Shown here in pieces: positions 55,634 through 64,000 of a DNA stretch of 64,000 bases. The DNA lies in NCBI GenBank assembly GCA_020881915.1, contig JAJFPB010000008.1, positions 1,984,001 through 2,048,000 of the forward strand, read 5' to 3'. The stretch is from Paramyrothecium sp. XJ0827. Taxonomy: Eukaryota; Ascomycota; Sordariomycetes; Hypocreales; Stachybotryaceae. Within the stretch, counting starts at the first letter, position 1; each line of letters begins with the position of its first letter. The notes below the pieces were generated by a model. The model was not told the DNA's origin, made no database searches, and saw only the letters and a program-made list of their open reading frames with translations. The translations under genes were made by a program, and so were the position numbers.

Positions 55634-58086
55634 ATGCGGCTCTTACATACAAAGACTCAGCAGCTCAAAAGCTTCGACGGCGCGCCGCCTCCATATGCGA
55701 TCCTTTCGCACACTTGGGGGGACAGTGAGGTCACATTCAGAGACCTAGATAGTCCAACTCGGGAGGAGATGGCCGGCTGGGCCAAGGTGCAAAGATCCTG
55801 CCGACGAGCAGCGGCAGATGGCTGGGAGTACTGCTGGATTGATACCTGTTGCATCGACAAAAGCAACCCGACGGAGCTGGGCGAGGCCATCAACTCCATG
55901 TTTCGGTGGTACGAGGAGGCTGAGATATGCTACGCCTTCCTTGCCGACGTACCTCGGTTGGCGACTTTCCACACCGAAAGTAATGTGTCGGATTGCCCGT
56001 TTTGGTGGCATTTTAGAAGCAGTCGGTGGTTTCGAAGAGGGTGGACTCTCCAGGAACTGTTAGCTCCCACCTTTTTGCTCTTCTTGGATTCATTCTGGGA
56101 AGACATTGGGTCACGCGATGAGCTCGCACAACAAATAGAGCAAGCAACCAGCATCAGGTCATTCCAGCTGACCGATTTTAAAGACTGTTCGGTGGCAACA
56201 AAGATTTCCTGGGCTGCGCACAGAGAAACAACCAGACTGGAAGACCGGGCCTACAGTTTGCTAGGTCTACTTGGCGTCAACTTGCCGTTGATATATGGTG
56301 AGGGTGATAAGGCTTTCACTCGCCTTCAGCATGAACTCATTCGAAATTACGACGACGAGACAATATTTGCATGGGGCGATAGACCAGGTACTCCATTGGC
56401 TCGAGCCGATCATAAAGTATTACTGACTCCAAGTTAGGGCAGGGCCATGTGCTTTCCGTTGGCTCAGAAGCTGGGATACTGGCGACGTCCCCAGAAGACT
56501 TTCAGCATTCTAATGGCATCCAGATGCGATCTTTTGATGTTAGACGGCACGGTTACACCATGAACAATGCCGGACTCAGCATCAACACTGAAGTGTTCAA
56601 GTACCCCGGGAGGTGGTCGGGCGACATTCCTATTTACGCAATCAAGCTCAATTGCACATCACAACCATTCAGTTCCAGGTCAGATCCGATCGTCCTCTTC
56701 CTCCACAGCAGCGACACAGAGCTCGTCGTGTTTGAAAGGGCAGGCCGCGTCTTCAGGAGTTGGAACGACGTCAGCTCCATTAAATGGACGGATCTTGGCC
56801 GGAAGAACATCATCGTCTCACATCACGCGAGCAAACGACGCGAGAAGCCGGCTGTGTCTCAGCGAGTACGTTTTGAAGCACCTGGTATCTTCCGTCGTGG
56901 GAAGCCAATCTTGGCTACGCTTGACGCAACCACAAGTCGATGGACGATATCTGCATGCCCAGATCCGGGTCTCGTTTCTCTCGAGGATGCTTCTTTTGTT
57001 GTGATTCCTTGTCAAGGCCAAACCAGGGAAATGCTCAACACGCACGTCTTTGTGTTTGTCAAAAGTGCTCACGGCATACCTCAATTCGGTATCTTTGTAA
57101 GCGCTAAATACCTGACCATGAAGAATTTCTTATATTCAAATGTTTCTCAACTCATCATGAGAAATGAGCGCTTCCCAAAGACGGGCAGTCTCCCTCAAGG
57201 TGGAATAATCCGGATCACGCTCCGACCATTTCATCCATTTGATGCACACTCAACTGGTCCCGCGGATGCCGTGAAATACTTTCGGTTGAAACTCCACATA
57301 GCCACCAGCAAACCTCTCGGTTCATCCACGAACCCTGCTATTGGCAGGTTCACGTATCCAAAGCTTGAGAAAAAAGCCGACGAATCAAGCGAGGACTACA
57401 TGTATGAGCCGAACTTCTCGTCCCAGATCTCCAGGCTTCCGGACCTGAAAGATATGTGCTTGGATGATTTACTCCACGATGATTTTATACGTGATCGAGG
57501 CTCGGAAGATAGGCCAGCTCTCAATAGCTGGACAAGGATCCGTGGTAACATGACACATCTTGCCGTTCTTCGCCTTGCTCGTCAGATAACTCTCAACGCC
57601 ATGAAGAGAATTGGTCCCCTGTCTCTCCCGGTCGCCGGTCGAGAACCTGAAATTGCTCAATGGCGCCAATTTTACTTGGAAATCTCTGACATTAGTATTC
57701 AATCGGGCTGGTCTGGTTGCCAGCGGGCCGGAGACCCTGTCATAAAAATAAGCCCAAACTTTGTTCTGGGCATGAAGCCCCAATTGACTGGCTTTCTGAT
57801 GACAAACACCCATTGGGTTCCTCCAATCCATAGCCTTGGAGTTCTGTTGTGGTCTTTGGGTCAAAAACGTGTCATGAAGTTGATGTACCCGATGCAACCA
57901 GCGTTAATGGCATGTCCTGGGGTTTTAGGCGATCAATATGACATAATGATGAAAAGATTAATTGTGGTACAAGACGAACCAGAAGACATTCCATATGTTG
58001 GAGTTCACATGATGGAAATGGCCTTGCGGGAGCTCATTGATCAATGGGTATGCTCGGGACACGGATCGAATCCTTACTTTACGTAG
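55634..58086 (+). CDS. HET-domain protein (heterokaryon incompatibility), frameshifted
   Basis: MRLLHTKTQQLKSF starts at 55634 and the classic HET motifs follow: PYAILSHTWG, then the GWEYCWIDTCCIDK box and SRWFRRGWTLQELLAP. The stop at 56435-56437 ends the first frame. The continuation (VLSVGSEAGILATSPEDFQHS, a standard HET-protein segment) sits in another frame and stays open to 58086. A single missing base between about 56400 and 56437 accounts for it, and the implied length is 817 residues. HET proteins trigger incompatibility cell death after recognition of a non-self partner. The C-terminal 540 residues have no named domain. It could be a silenced allele or a sequence error. It is directly downstream of the PNP remnant. 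Confidence 0.85.
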
Positions 58087-58343
58087 CATATTTAGTAGCA
58101 TTAATTCTCTATGCGTTCTTAACAGCCCAGAAAATAATTGTGTACAGCGGTCTCATATTATCTTAAGTAATTAAAGGTAATATACCGTGTTTCCTCCCGG
58201 AATAACAGTTAGAGTAAGGCTTAGGAAGCTATATAACTTAAGGATTAATAACTTGTTCTTATTGCCAGAAGTGCCCTTATTAAACTCCCTAGCTTGATAT
58301 CTCACCGTTCAGATAGCTTCTCCATTCCCCCAAAAATTATTCC
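58087..58343. other. AT-rich intergenic between convergent genes
   Basis: A and T-rich sequence with TTAAGTAATTAAAGG-like words and similarity in style to 62230-62360. Probably a decayed mobile-element remnant; no gene. Confidence 0.45.
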
Positions 58344-60387
58344 TTACGTGAGGTCATCTATTAGTTGCCAAAAGGTTCCCGGCTGGTCCTGAGATATAAG
58401 ATCAAATATTGGCTGTTGCCACAGCAGGTAGTCTAGATCCTGTTGGGTGACCACCGTTGTGTCCGTGGCTTGAGGAGCTTCCTGTCTGCCGTAATCTCCT
58501 GGTGGTACGTGCACGGCTTTGCCCAGATCTCCCGATCCGTTGATATCAGGGGCTGGTGGCCCTGGGACGGAGGCGCGCCTTAAAAGCTTCAGATACAGCC
58601 CCTGTACGACATCGTAAGCCAGGCCTGCCATGGTGTTTCGGGACCTCATCGTGTCCAACCGCGCCAATCCCCATTCCATGGAATTCATCGACGCTGGGAG
58701 AAGGTCCTGGTTGTCGTCCGGGAAGTTGAGGTACGTCGCTGCTACGACCACCATGGCATCGAATGTGCCAAAAACAAGCGTGAAGGTTGTGTACATTTGA
58801 GGTTTCGCCTGGGAAAAGAGTCTGTTCTGCGATTCGAGCATCTTTAAGGCGGCCTTGAGGGCTTCCACGCGACTTGTGGGGACGGACGATATGAAAGGAC
58901 GATGCAACGCGAGGAGGACAAAGTAGACCTCAGTGAGAAGTGTCTCGCGAGCGACTGGGAGCCACCGATACTTGTCGTCCAGACTGGGGGTTGCGGAGGT
59001 AACCCACGCTGGAAGTCTGGAGATGTTGCCCACAACTGCGTCGTGTATCTTCTTGACCGCCTCTTGAGCGTCCTTCCCTGTAATCTCGAGGGCATGAATA
59101 TCCCCAAGATACTTGTAGGCAGCATGATAGCCGCAGAGGATGAAGTCAAATGGGGACAATGTCACGCCGTGCTGGCTTCGCGGCGGGGATCCTGTCAGTG
59201 GACTTGTCGAACTCATGACGCGTGGATCCAATTTTGTAGCCATGGGTCTTCCGAGAACAACGGCCATATGCGCGTCCCAGAGATGCAGAACCAGCCACAG
59301 CTTTCTCCTCAATTCGACCTCTCGTGGTTGGAGGTCATCTCGAGGGGGTTTGTTGGCATCGCACGGCCCGGGCACGTGCAGACCAAGCTCCTGAGCGTCT
59401 CGGATGGTGCTCCCAAGTGTATGCCAGGATTCAATGACCGAGCCGATGCTCTTCTCGAAACACGCCTTCAGTAGGCCGGCTTGGACCTTGGATAGCGGCA
59501 TGTTTCGGCTCCCGAGCAGACACATGAGCCGATGCCCAGCAGTGCTGTAATCCGCGGCCAGGTCGGGAAAGTCTATGTCGGGGGCATATTTGAGGTCCTC
59601 CAGTGCGTCATCGTATTGAGTCGATTGAGACAGCAGCGCAAGGGCGAGGACTTGAAAGAGTAGCGCTGGGAAGTATCGTGTGCCGATGGGCAAGTAGTCA
59701 GGACCCTGCTTCAGCGCATGATACGAGACGTGGTCCCAGTGGAATAGTTCGTCTCGGAATATTGCTTCATCGATAACATCGTACTGCCATGCGACGTTTG
59801 TGAAGAACGACTGCACCAGAATATCCACATGTTTCCGGGATGGTAGTTCCCTGATGAAACCGATGTACTGGCTTGCTGCGTCGTCATTTGGCGGGCCTCG
59901 GGCGAGGATCGTTGAGTCGCAATCTGACTCTCCGAGTTGAGACGCAATTTTGAGGGTTCCTGTGCTGCCACTGCTGGAGTATCCCAGCCGTCTCAACATT
60001 CCTTGATCGACGCCGGCCCCAGAACTTGGCGTGGCATCGGCAAGGGAGTCCAGTATTGGCGTGTCCTCGATCGTCCCAAGTTCGGTCGGAATCGGCCCGT
60101 AGCACACGACTTCGTATGCAGTGTGCTCATACAAGCATACTTCGTAGAGCGTGTCAGGGTGATTTGATGAACTGACGAACAAAAAGAACTCACGGATTTG
60201 CCCCGTCGGGCACAGTGAAAGCAGGGCTGTTGCTGGTCGCACTGGTGCCCGTCAGATAGGTTGGATCAATTCCCGGCCGCGGACTCACTTTCTGTTTGCG
60301 TCTATGGCATTCGGCGCAAGAAATGGTCTGGCGCTTGCGCCTGTCCAGCAGCTGGACATGGGAAGAATTTGCTCGCGGCCCAAACAT
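58344..60387 (-). CDS. Zn2Cys6 transcription factor with fungal TF (MHR) domain
   Basis: Start at 60387 (MFGPRANSSHVQLLDRRKRQ). Exon 1 60289..60387 ends RRKQK; exon 2 60194..60241 gives CDQQQPCFHCARRGKS. Together they show the zinc cluster CAEC...C...C..C. The large exon ends at 58344 and carries the regulatory domain, including ALLSQSTQYDDALEDLKYAPD, the segment AGHRLMCLLGSRNMPL and LWDAHMAVVLGRPMATKLDPR. The exon 2/3 junction is a problem. The acceptor that would supply the sixth Cys at the right spacing (VCLYEH, near 60139) is out of phase by one base. A phase-0 acceptor at 60126 keeps the frame but gives a long spacing to the next Cys. So either a non-standard finger or another one-base error. 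It is divergent from the hydrolase gene. Confidence 0.85.
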
Positions 60388-60986
60388 TTCTGTCCAAGCA
60401 ATGAACGTTGACGAAAGGTGATGAAGGTTGAATGGAAATTGATTTGCCTACTCAGACTTGGGCGCATAACGTTGCAGCCTATGAACCATGACGTGCCCAA
60501 CGCTGTTTTGGGCGATAGCTTGTCATGCTAATGACGACTGGCATGTCTATCGGCAATGGCTTTTCGGCGATGGCTTGTCGGCGATGGCGCCGTGATCAGG
60601 ACTAGTGTGTGCTTTCGGAGCTCCAACCGAGACGGCAGAAAATTGTAGCCGCCATGTGCGTCCTGGGCAGTGACTAGCGCTACAGAAGGTTCATTCCTGC
60701 GTCGGCGATCGACTCCCAGCCGAGGACCTAGACACGGAAAGAAACTCATCGTATACGTACGCGACGAGAGGTGGAGAGGTGGGAGGTCGAGTCGAGCTTC
60801 GTGATGACAAGGAAACCGGGCTGTCCGCCGCATTGTGGTCCAAAATCAATTCTGGTATGAAAAGGAGCAGTTTCGCAGATATAAAGATGAAGATATCCCA
60901 CTGGCTTTTCACATCTGGCCTGGTCAATCATCCTGCCTCCAAGCATCACATCCTTCTCATTCAATTTCTCCCACATTCAAGCCATA
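60388..60986. other. Divergent promoter with 14-bp repeats
   Basis: Shared upstream region of the Zn2Cys6 regulator and the alpha/beta hydrolase. It contains the repeat cluster listed separately. Confidence 0.6.
60510..60591. repeat. Four 14-bp repeats in the divergent promoter
   Basis: Three tandem copies at 60550-60591 (TCGGCAATGGCTTT, TCGGCGATGGCTTG, TCGGCGATGGCGCC) and an upstream relative TGGGCGATAGCTTG at 60510-60523. CGG cores suit a zinc-cluster protein, and the neighbouring regulator is the obvious candidate. This is inference. Confidence 0.65.
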
Positions 60987-61973
60987 ATGGTTGGACACGG
61001 CCAATACACCACCGAGAAGGTGACTTATCCTTCTCACGGAGAGAACATTGCGGGCATACTCTACCGCCCGACCAATGTCTCCAACCCGCCTGGCGTTGTC
61101 GTCATCGGGCCCTACTCGTTCATCAAGGAGCAAGCCCCCCTGCAGTATGCCACTCGACTGGCTGACGAGGGCTTTGCAGCCTTGATCTTTGACCCGCGCA
61201 CCGTGGGTGAGAGTTCTGGAATGCCGCGACGATTGGAGAATCCCAAGATGAAGAACGAGGACGTGATTTCGGGGCTCGACTACCTCATCAGCCGAGGCGA
61301 TGTAAATCAAACCAAGCTCTTCCTCGTTGGCATCTGTCAGGGCGGCCCCGAATCCCTGGACATCGCCTCCTACGAGAGCCGAGTGAAGGGGGTCGCCTCC
61401 GTCACCGGCTACTATCGCGACCATGAGACCGACATCTATATGATCTGCGCCGGCTGCGTCGCCTGGGAGCCCGGCGCCGATATCGCCTCGATGCAGATGC
61501 CGACCCCTGAGCAAGGGGAGGCGCTCTACAACGCGAGACTCGAACGCGCCAAGAAGGCCCGGGATCTGTACGAGAAGACCGGCGAAGTGGTCTATCATCC
61601 CCTGGTCGATCCGAAAGCCGCCGATCCCACGACTGGCTCCCTTGCTGGTCTTCCAGGCCCTGTCGTCTGGTCATGGTACGGCCCATGGACCCTCAAGAAC
61701 TTCGAGAACCGCTACGCGGTGATGAGCGATCTGGATCACTTCAGCTACACGACTGTTTTCGGAGTTGCGAAGCTGAACAAACCGGCCCTCGTCATTCATG
61801 GGGACAACTGCATGAATGCCGCCGCAGCCAAGAGACACTTCGAATCCATTCCCTCGAAGGACAAGAAGCTGGTCTGGGACAATCATGTCTCGCATTTTCA
61901 GCACTATGACCAGCCGGACGTTATTGATCGCAACGTGGGCGAGATTGCGGGCTGGTTTGGGAGATGGCTGTGA
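60987..61973 (+). CDS. Alpha/beta hydrolase with cysteine nucleophile (YcjY / dienelactone-hydrolase-like)
   Basis: Single exon of 328 residues; the ATG at 60987 follows a leader without upstream ATG in frame. The nucleophile elbow is LVGICQGGPESL, i.e. Cys in the G-x-C-x-G position. The acid is likely Asp in LVIHGDNC and the His lies in DNHVSHFQHYD. An early oxyanion segment PPGVVVIGPYSFIKEQAP and FDPRTVGESSG are typical of the family. A Cys nucleophile recalls dienelactone hydrolases. The enzyme should cleave an ester or lactone in the cytosol. The adjacent divergent zinc-cluster regulator and the ABC transporter downstream suggest a detoxification or catabolic module (inference). Confidence 0.9.
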   Translation: MVGHGQYTTEKVTYPSHGENIAGILYRPTNVSNPPGVVVIGPYSFIKEQAPLQYATRLADEGFAALIFDPRTVGESSGMPRRLENPKMKNEDVISGLDYLISRGDVNQTKLFLVGICQGGPESLDIASYESRVKGVASVTGYYRDHETDIYMICAGCVAWEPGADIASMQMPTPEQGEALYNARLERAKKARDLYEKTGEVVYHPLVDPKAADPTTGSLAGLPGPVVWSWYGPWTLKNFENRYAVMSDLDHFSYTTVFGVAKLNKPALVIHGDNCMNAAAAKRHFESIPSKDKKLVWDNHVSHFQHYDQPDVIDRNVGEIAGWFGRWL

Positions 61974-62465
61974 AGGACTCGGGAGGGAGCTGTACTCGGA
62001 CAAATTGAGAATGTAAGGGAAATGGTTTCGATACTTTTGTTTGGGTGAAGTTTGGGGATGACAAGTTTGATTCTCTCCCGTATTGCAGTCAACTCTTAGT
62101 AGAGGCCGTAGCAGAGGCGCGGTACGTAGGGCTAGGGCGAAGGGTGAAGGGGTAGGTAGACAGGTAGGTAGTAGTAGTAGTCATAAGAAAATCGGCACGC
62201 ACGTGCAAAATGTAGAGACGTCCTTCTACGCACAGGGACATTTTAGTTGATATTTATATCGAGAAAGGACATCACATAGTTACGTAGTTTATATAGCAAG
62301 TAACACGAGGTAGGAAGATTTGCATATAAGGCTTAAGGATTTTATACCCGCATATAAAAGTAGCGGATATACCCTAGGACCTACCCGCCTCGGCTTCTCC
62401 TTCCTTCTCACTATATATAGGACGAAAGGGACGGGAATAGGTAACCCGGGCATTATCTAGGGCGT
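61974..62465. other. Repeat-like intergenic stretch
   Basis: 3' flank of the hydrolase gene, then GTAGGTAG/GTAGTAG-type short repeats at about 62148-62182 and AT-rich words to 62400. Looks like a decayed mobile element; no TIR or coding relic is seen. Confidence 0.45.
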
Positions 62466-62879
62466 TTGCCTTATCAGAGCTTTCTTGGCTTCGAGGAAGA
62501 CGTTGGCTATGTTCCACTAGCAACCGACATTGTCAATGTTCATGTCCTGTTGCATAAGAAGGGGCTCTCCAACGAGCTTGCAGATAGCATCATGTTCATG
62601 GCAAAGTATGGCGAATGCACTCGACGATTACCGGTTGAGCATGATCCATTTCTGCTAGAAAACCGCAATGAGCTCGACAAGTTTCTCAGATATTGCTGGG
62701 TTTTACTCATCCGAAGTGAGCTCATGGCTAGGGCTGTTGGCAATGGTCTCAACTGGGAACAGATAGTGGCCGAAGCCCTGGTGGAGATATTCAGATGTAG
62801 TTGTCGCGCCGATCGGAGTAGATTATCAGCATATGTGCAAGGCTTTGACGAAGCTGGTGGTATTATACGATATCTATAA
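62466..62879 (+). pseudogene. 5'-truncated copy of a lineage-specific fungal protein family
   Basis: An open frame of about 137 codons without a proper ATG at its start. It contains GLSNELADSIMFMAKYGECT, then RRLPVEHDP and a helix-rich end (NELDKFLRYCWVLLIRSELM). The layout of LA-D-I-hydrophobic, RRLPV-DP and LR-YCW-LLIR is one I associate with an unnamed family of short hypothetical proteins in Sordariomycetes. The 5' part abuts the AT-rich repeat stretch, so loss of the first exon is likely. An in-frame ATG at 62591 could allow a shorter product. Function unknown. Confidence 0.4.
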
Positions 62880-62965
62880 ACTATTATGATGAAGAAAAAT
62901 AGCTTCGAAACTGAGGTTATCCAAAAAGACTCCTTGTAAACCATCTACCTGCCACGATACCCCTC

Positions 62966-64000
62966 TCACTTCTTCCTGTTCCACTTTCTAACACGGAAGA
63001 GGTAATACAGAACGACCGCCATGAAGAGGTTAAATACGATAAAAGCCCACATGATGCCAAAGTTTCTCCAGCGCTGTGACCAGTAGATGTTAGAACCTGC
63101 CAGGAATTGATCCGCAACGCTCAACGGACAATAACGACACTCTTGGGTATCGCCAGGGTTTTGTAACTGTCCAGGAGCTTGCTGAAGATACGGACCCATA
63201 TACTCGCCACACGTAGATCCATTGGGTGGAGGGAAGCGCAGTGTTTCCGTTTCAGAGCAGACGACGGCTCGCGCGTGTAGCTCTGTTGCTGCAATACCCC
63301 CAACCCAGTAAGTGAAAGGACTAACCCTGTACATGAAGATCCAGAATCCAGGCAGCGCATCGGGGGTTTGGAGTACACCGCAGAAGGTAAGACTCATCAG
63401 AGCGAGGAGAGTTACAATGTGGGCCGCGGTCACTGCATCGGGCATGGCGACGATGGTCATGTGGGCGAAGGAACTGGCGTAGATGAAGAGCTGGATGATG
63501 AACAGGAGGACAAGACCTTGACGTTCGGGGGACTGGTTGGCACCCATGACAGGGAAGTACCAGCACGCGTAAATCAGAATTCCGGTCATGATCTGGTAAG
63601 GAATTTCGACTGCGAGGTTGGCGATGATGAAGGCTTTCCACGAGTACGCCTTGCTTGGCTTCTCCCGCACCTCGTACAAGGATCTCTGCGTGACAAACTG
63701 AGGCTGAATCTGCTGAACGAGAGTTGAGAAGATGGTCGTGATCATGAAAATCGAGAAGATGACGGTCTGCATGCCAGATTGACTCGGACTTGCGTCATAG
63801 AATGAGAAGCCGATGAAGAGACCGGCAGCAATGCCTAAGGAGAACTTGGCAAAGATGTAGCTGGGCATTCTCCAATACTGCTGGAAAACCCGATGCAAAA
63901 CCTCATCCAGCTGAGTCCTGAATGGCACGGCGAATTCAGAATGCGCGCCTGGCTCGTCGTGCCCAGCGGGAGGTTCGTGCAGCTTCTCATTGTGGATCCT
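62966..64000 (-). CDS. C-terminal part of a PDR-type (ABC-G) ABC transporter, 5' end outside window
   Basis: The frame is open from the right edge (64000) to the stop at 62966, about 344 residues. [20 protein letters not shown] opens the second membrane domain of pleiotropic-drug-resistance transporters. Six helices follow, with [16 protein letters not shown] between helices 2 and 3. [20 protein letters not shown] and [16 protein letters not shown] come next, and a large extracellular loop holds several Cys (CGEYMG and CRYCPLSV). The C-terminus [10 protein letters not shown] is typical. The exported substrates are usually toxic hydrophobic compounds, at the plasma membrane. The ATP-binding domains lie beyond the window. 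No intron is seen in this part. Confidence 0.93.
   Translation of the reverse strand, partial: RIHNEKLHEPPAGHDEPGAHSEFAVPFRTQLDEVLHRVFQQYWRMPSYIFAKFSLGIAAGLFIGFSFYDASPSQSGMQTVIFSIFMITTIFSTLVQQIQPQFVTQRSLYEVREKPSKAYSWKAFIIANLAVEIPYQIMTGILIYACWYFPVMGANQSPERQGLVLLFIIQLFIYASSFAHMTIVAMPDAVTAAHIVTLLALMSLTFCGVLQTPDALPGFWIFMYRVSPFTYWVGGIAATELHARAVVCSETETLRFPPPNGSTCGEYMGPYLQQAPGQLQNPGDTQECRYCPLSVADQFLAGSNIYWSQRWRNFGIMWAFIVFNLFMAVVLYYLFRVRKWNRKK

Noticed and set aside
56449..58086. Independent gene downstream of the HET domain
   Set aside because: The frame opens without ATG in the middle of a standard HET-protein segment. A one-base shift explains it better.
1..64000. CRISPR arrays, bacterial operons or replication origins
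   Set aside because: Spliceosomal introns and fungal families throughout. No spaced identical repeats were seen.
1..64000. Secondary-metabolite core enzyme (PKS, NRPS, terpene cyclase)
   Set aside because: None of the signature motifs appears. The SnoaL-like gene, OrsD-like regulator and transporters alone do not make a biosynthetic cluster.

Overview
The window is nuclear DNA of a filamentous ascomycete (Pezizomycotina; plant-associated Sordariomycete by inference). The evidence is monocistronic genes on both strands, short spliceosomal introns (about 50-110 bp, GT-AG plus one GC-AG), fungal-only families (Zn2Cys6 regulators, SAT4-type rhodopsin-fold membrane proteins, HET domain, OrsD-like regulator, fungal CorA-like protein), and secreted plant-cell-wall enzymes (a CBM1 glucuronoyl esterase and a galactose-oxidase-family copper oxidase). 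Intron boundaries below were built by hand from splice signals, phase and family motifs. Genus cannot be fixed from sequence alone.

Layout. 1-6 kb: end of an unidentified gene, a DUF4345 membrane protein, a thiamine-diphosphate decarboxylase-like enzyme and a DAL5/TNA1-type anion permease. 6-14 kb: mostly gene-poor, with a SAT4-type membrane protein, a zinc alcohol dehydrogenase and tRNA-Val(AAC). 14-31 kb: metabolic and secreted block with a PAN-domain AA5 copper-radical oxidase facing a CE15 esterase, an amidohydrolase, a DUF1275 membrane protein, an SDR, an S28 serine peptidase and a monocarboxylate-type MFS carrier. 31-47 kb: more accessory in character, with a broken AAA ATPase, a nine-exon amino-acid permease, a 53-residue microgene, a CorA-like GMN protein, a kinase fused to a probable beta-propeller, and a Zn2Cys6 regulator divergent from a SnoaL-like gene. 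45-58 kb: an OrsD-like regulator, a GNAT acetyltransferase, a second SAT4-type protein, a second amino-acid permease, a degraded nucleoside-phosphorylase (NLR-type) fragment and a HET gene. Three of these genes each carry one single-base frameshift. 58-64 kb: a Zn2Cys6 regulator divergent from an alpha/beta hydrolase across a promoter with tandem 14-bp repeats, a lineage-specific orphan fragment, and the 3' part of a PDR-type ABC transporter running off the end.

How the genes may work together (inference). The oxidase/esterase pair at 14.3-17.7 kb would act on plant-wall polymers outside the cell. The region 31-58 kb concentrates families linked to fungal self/non-self recognition (HET, PNP-NLR remnant, kinase-propeller, AAA and CorA-like), several broken. 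The divergent regulator/enzyme pairs at 42-44 kb and 58-62 kb look like small locally regulated detoxification or catabolic modules.
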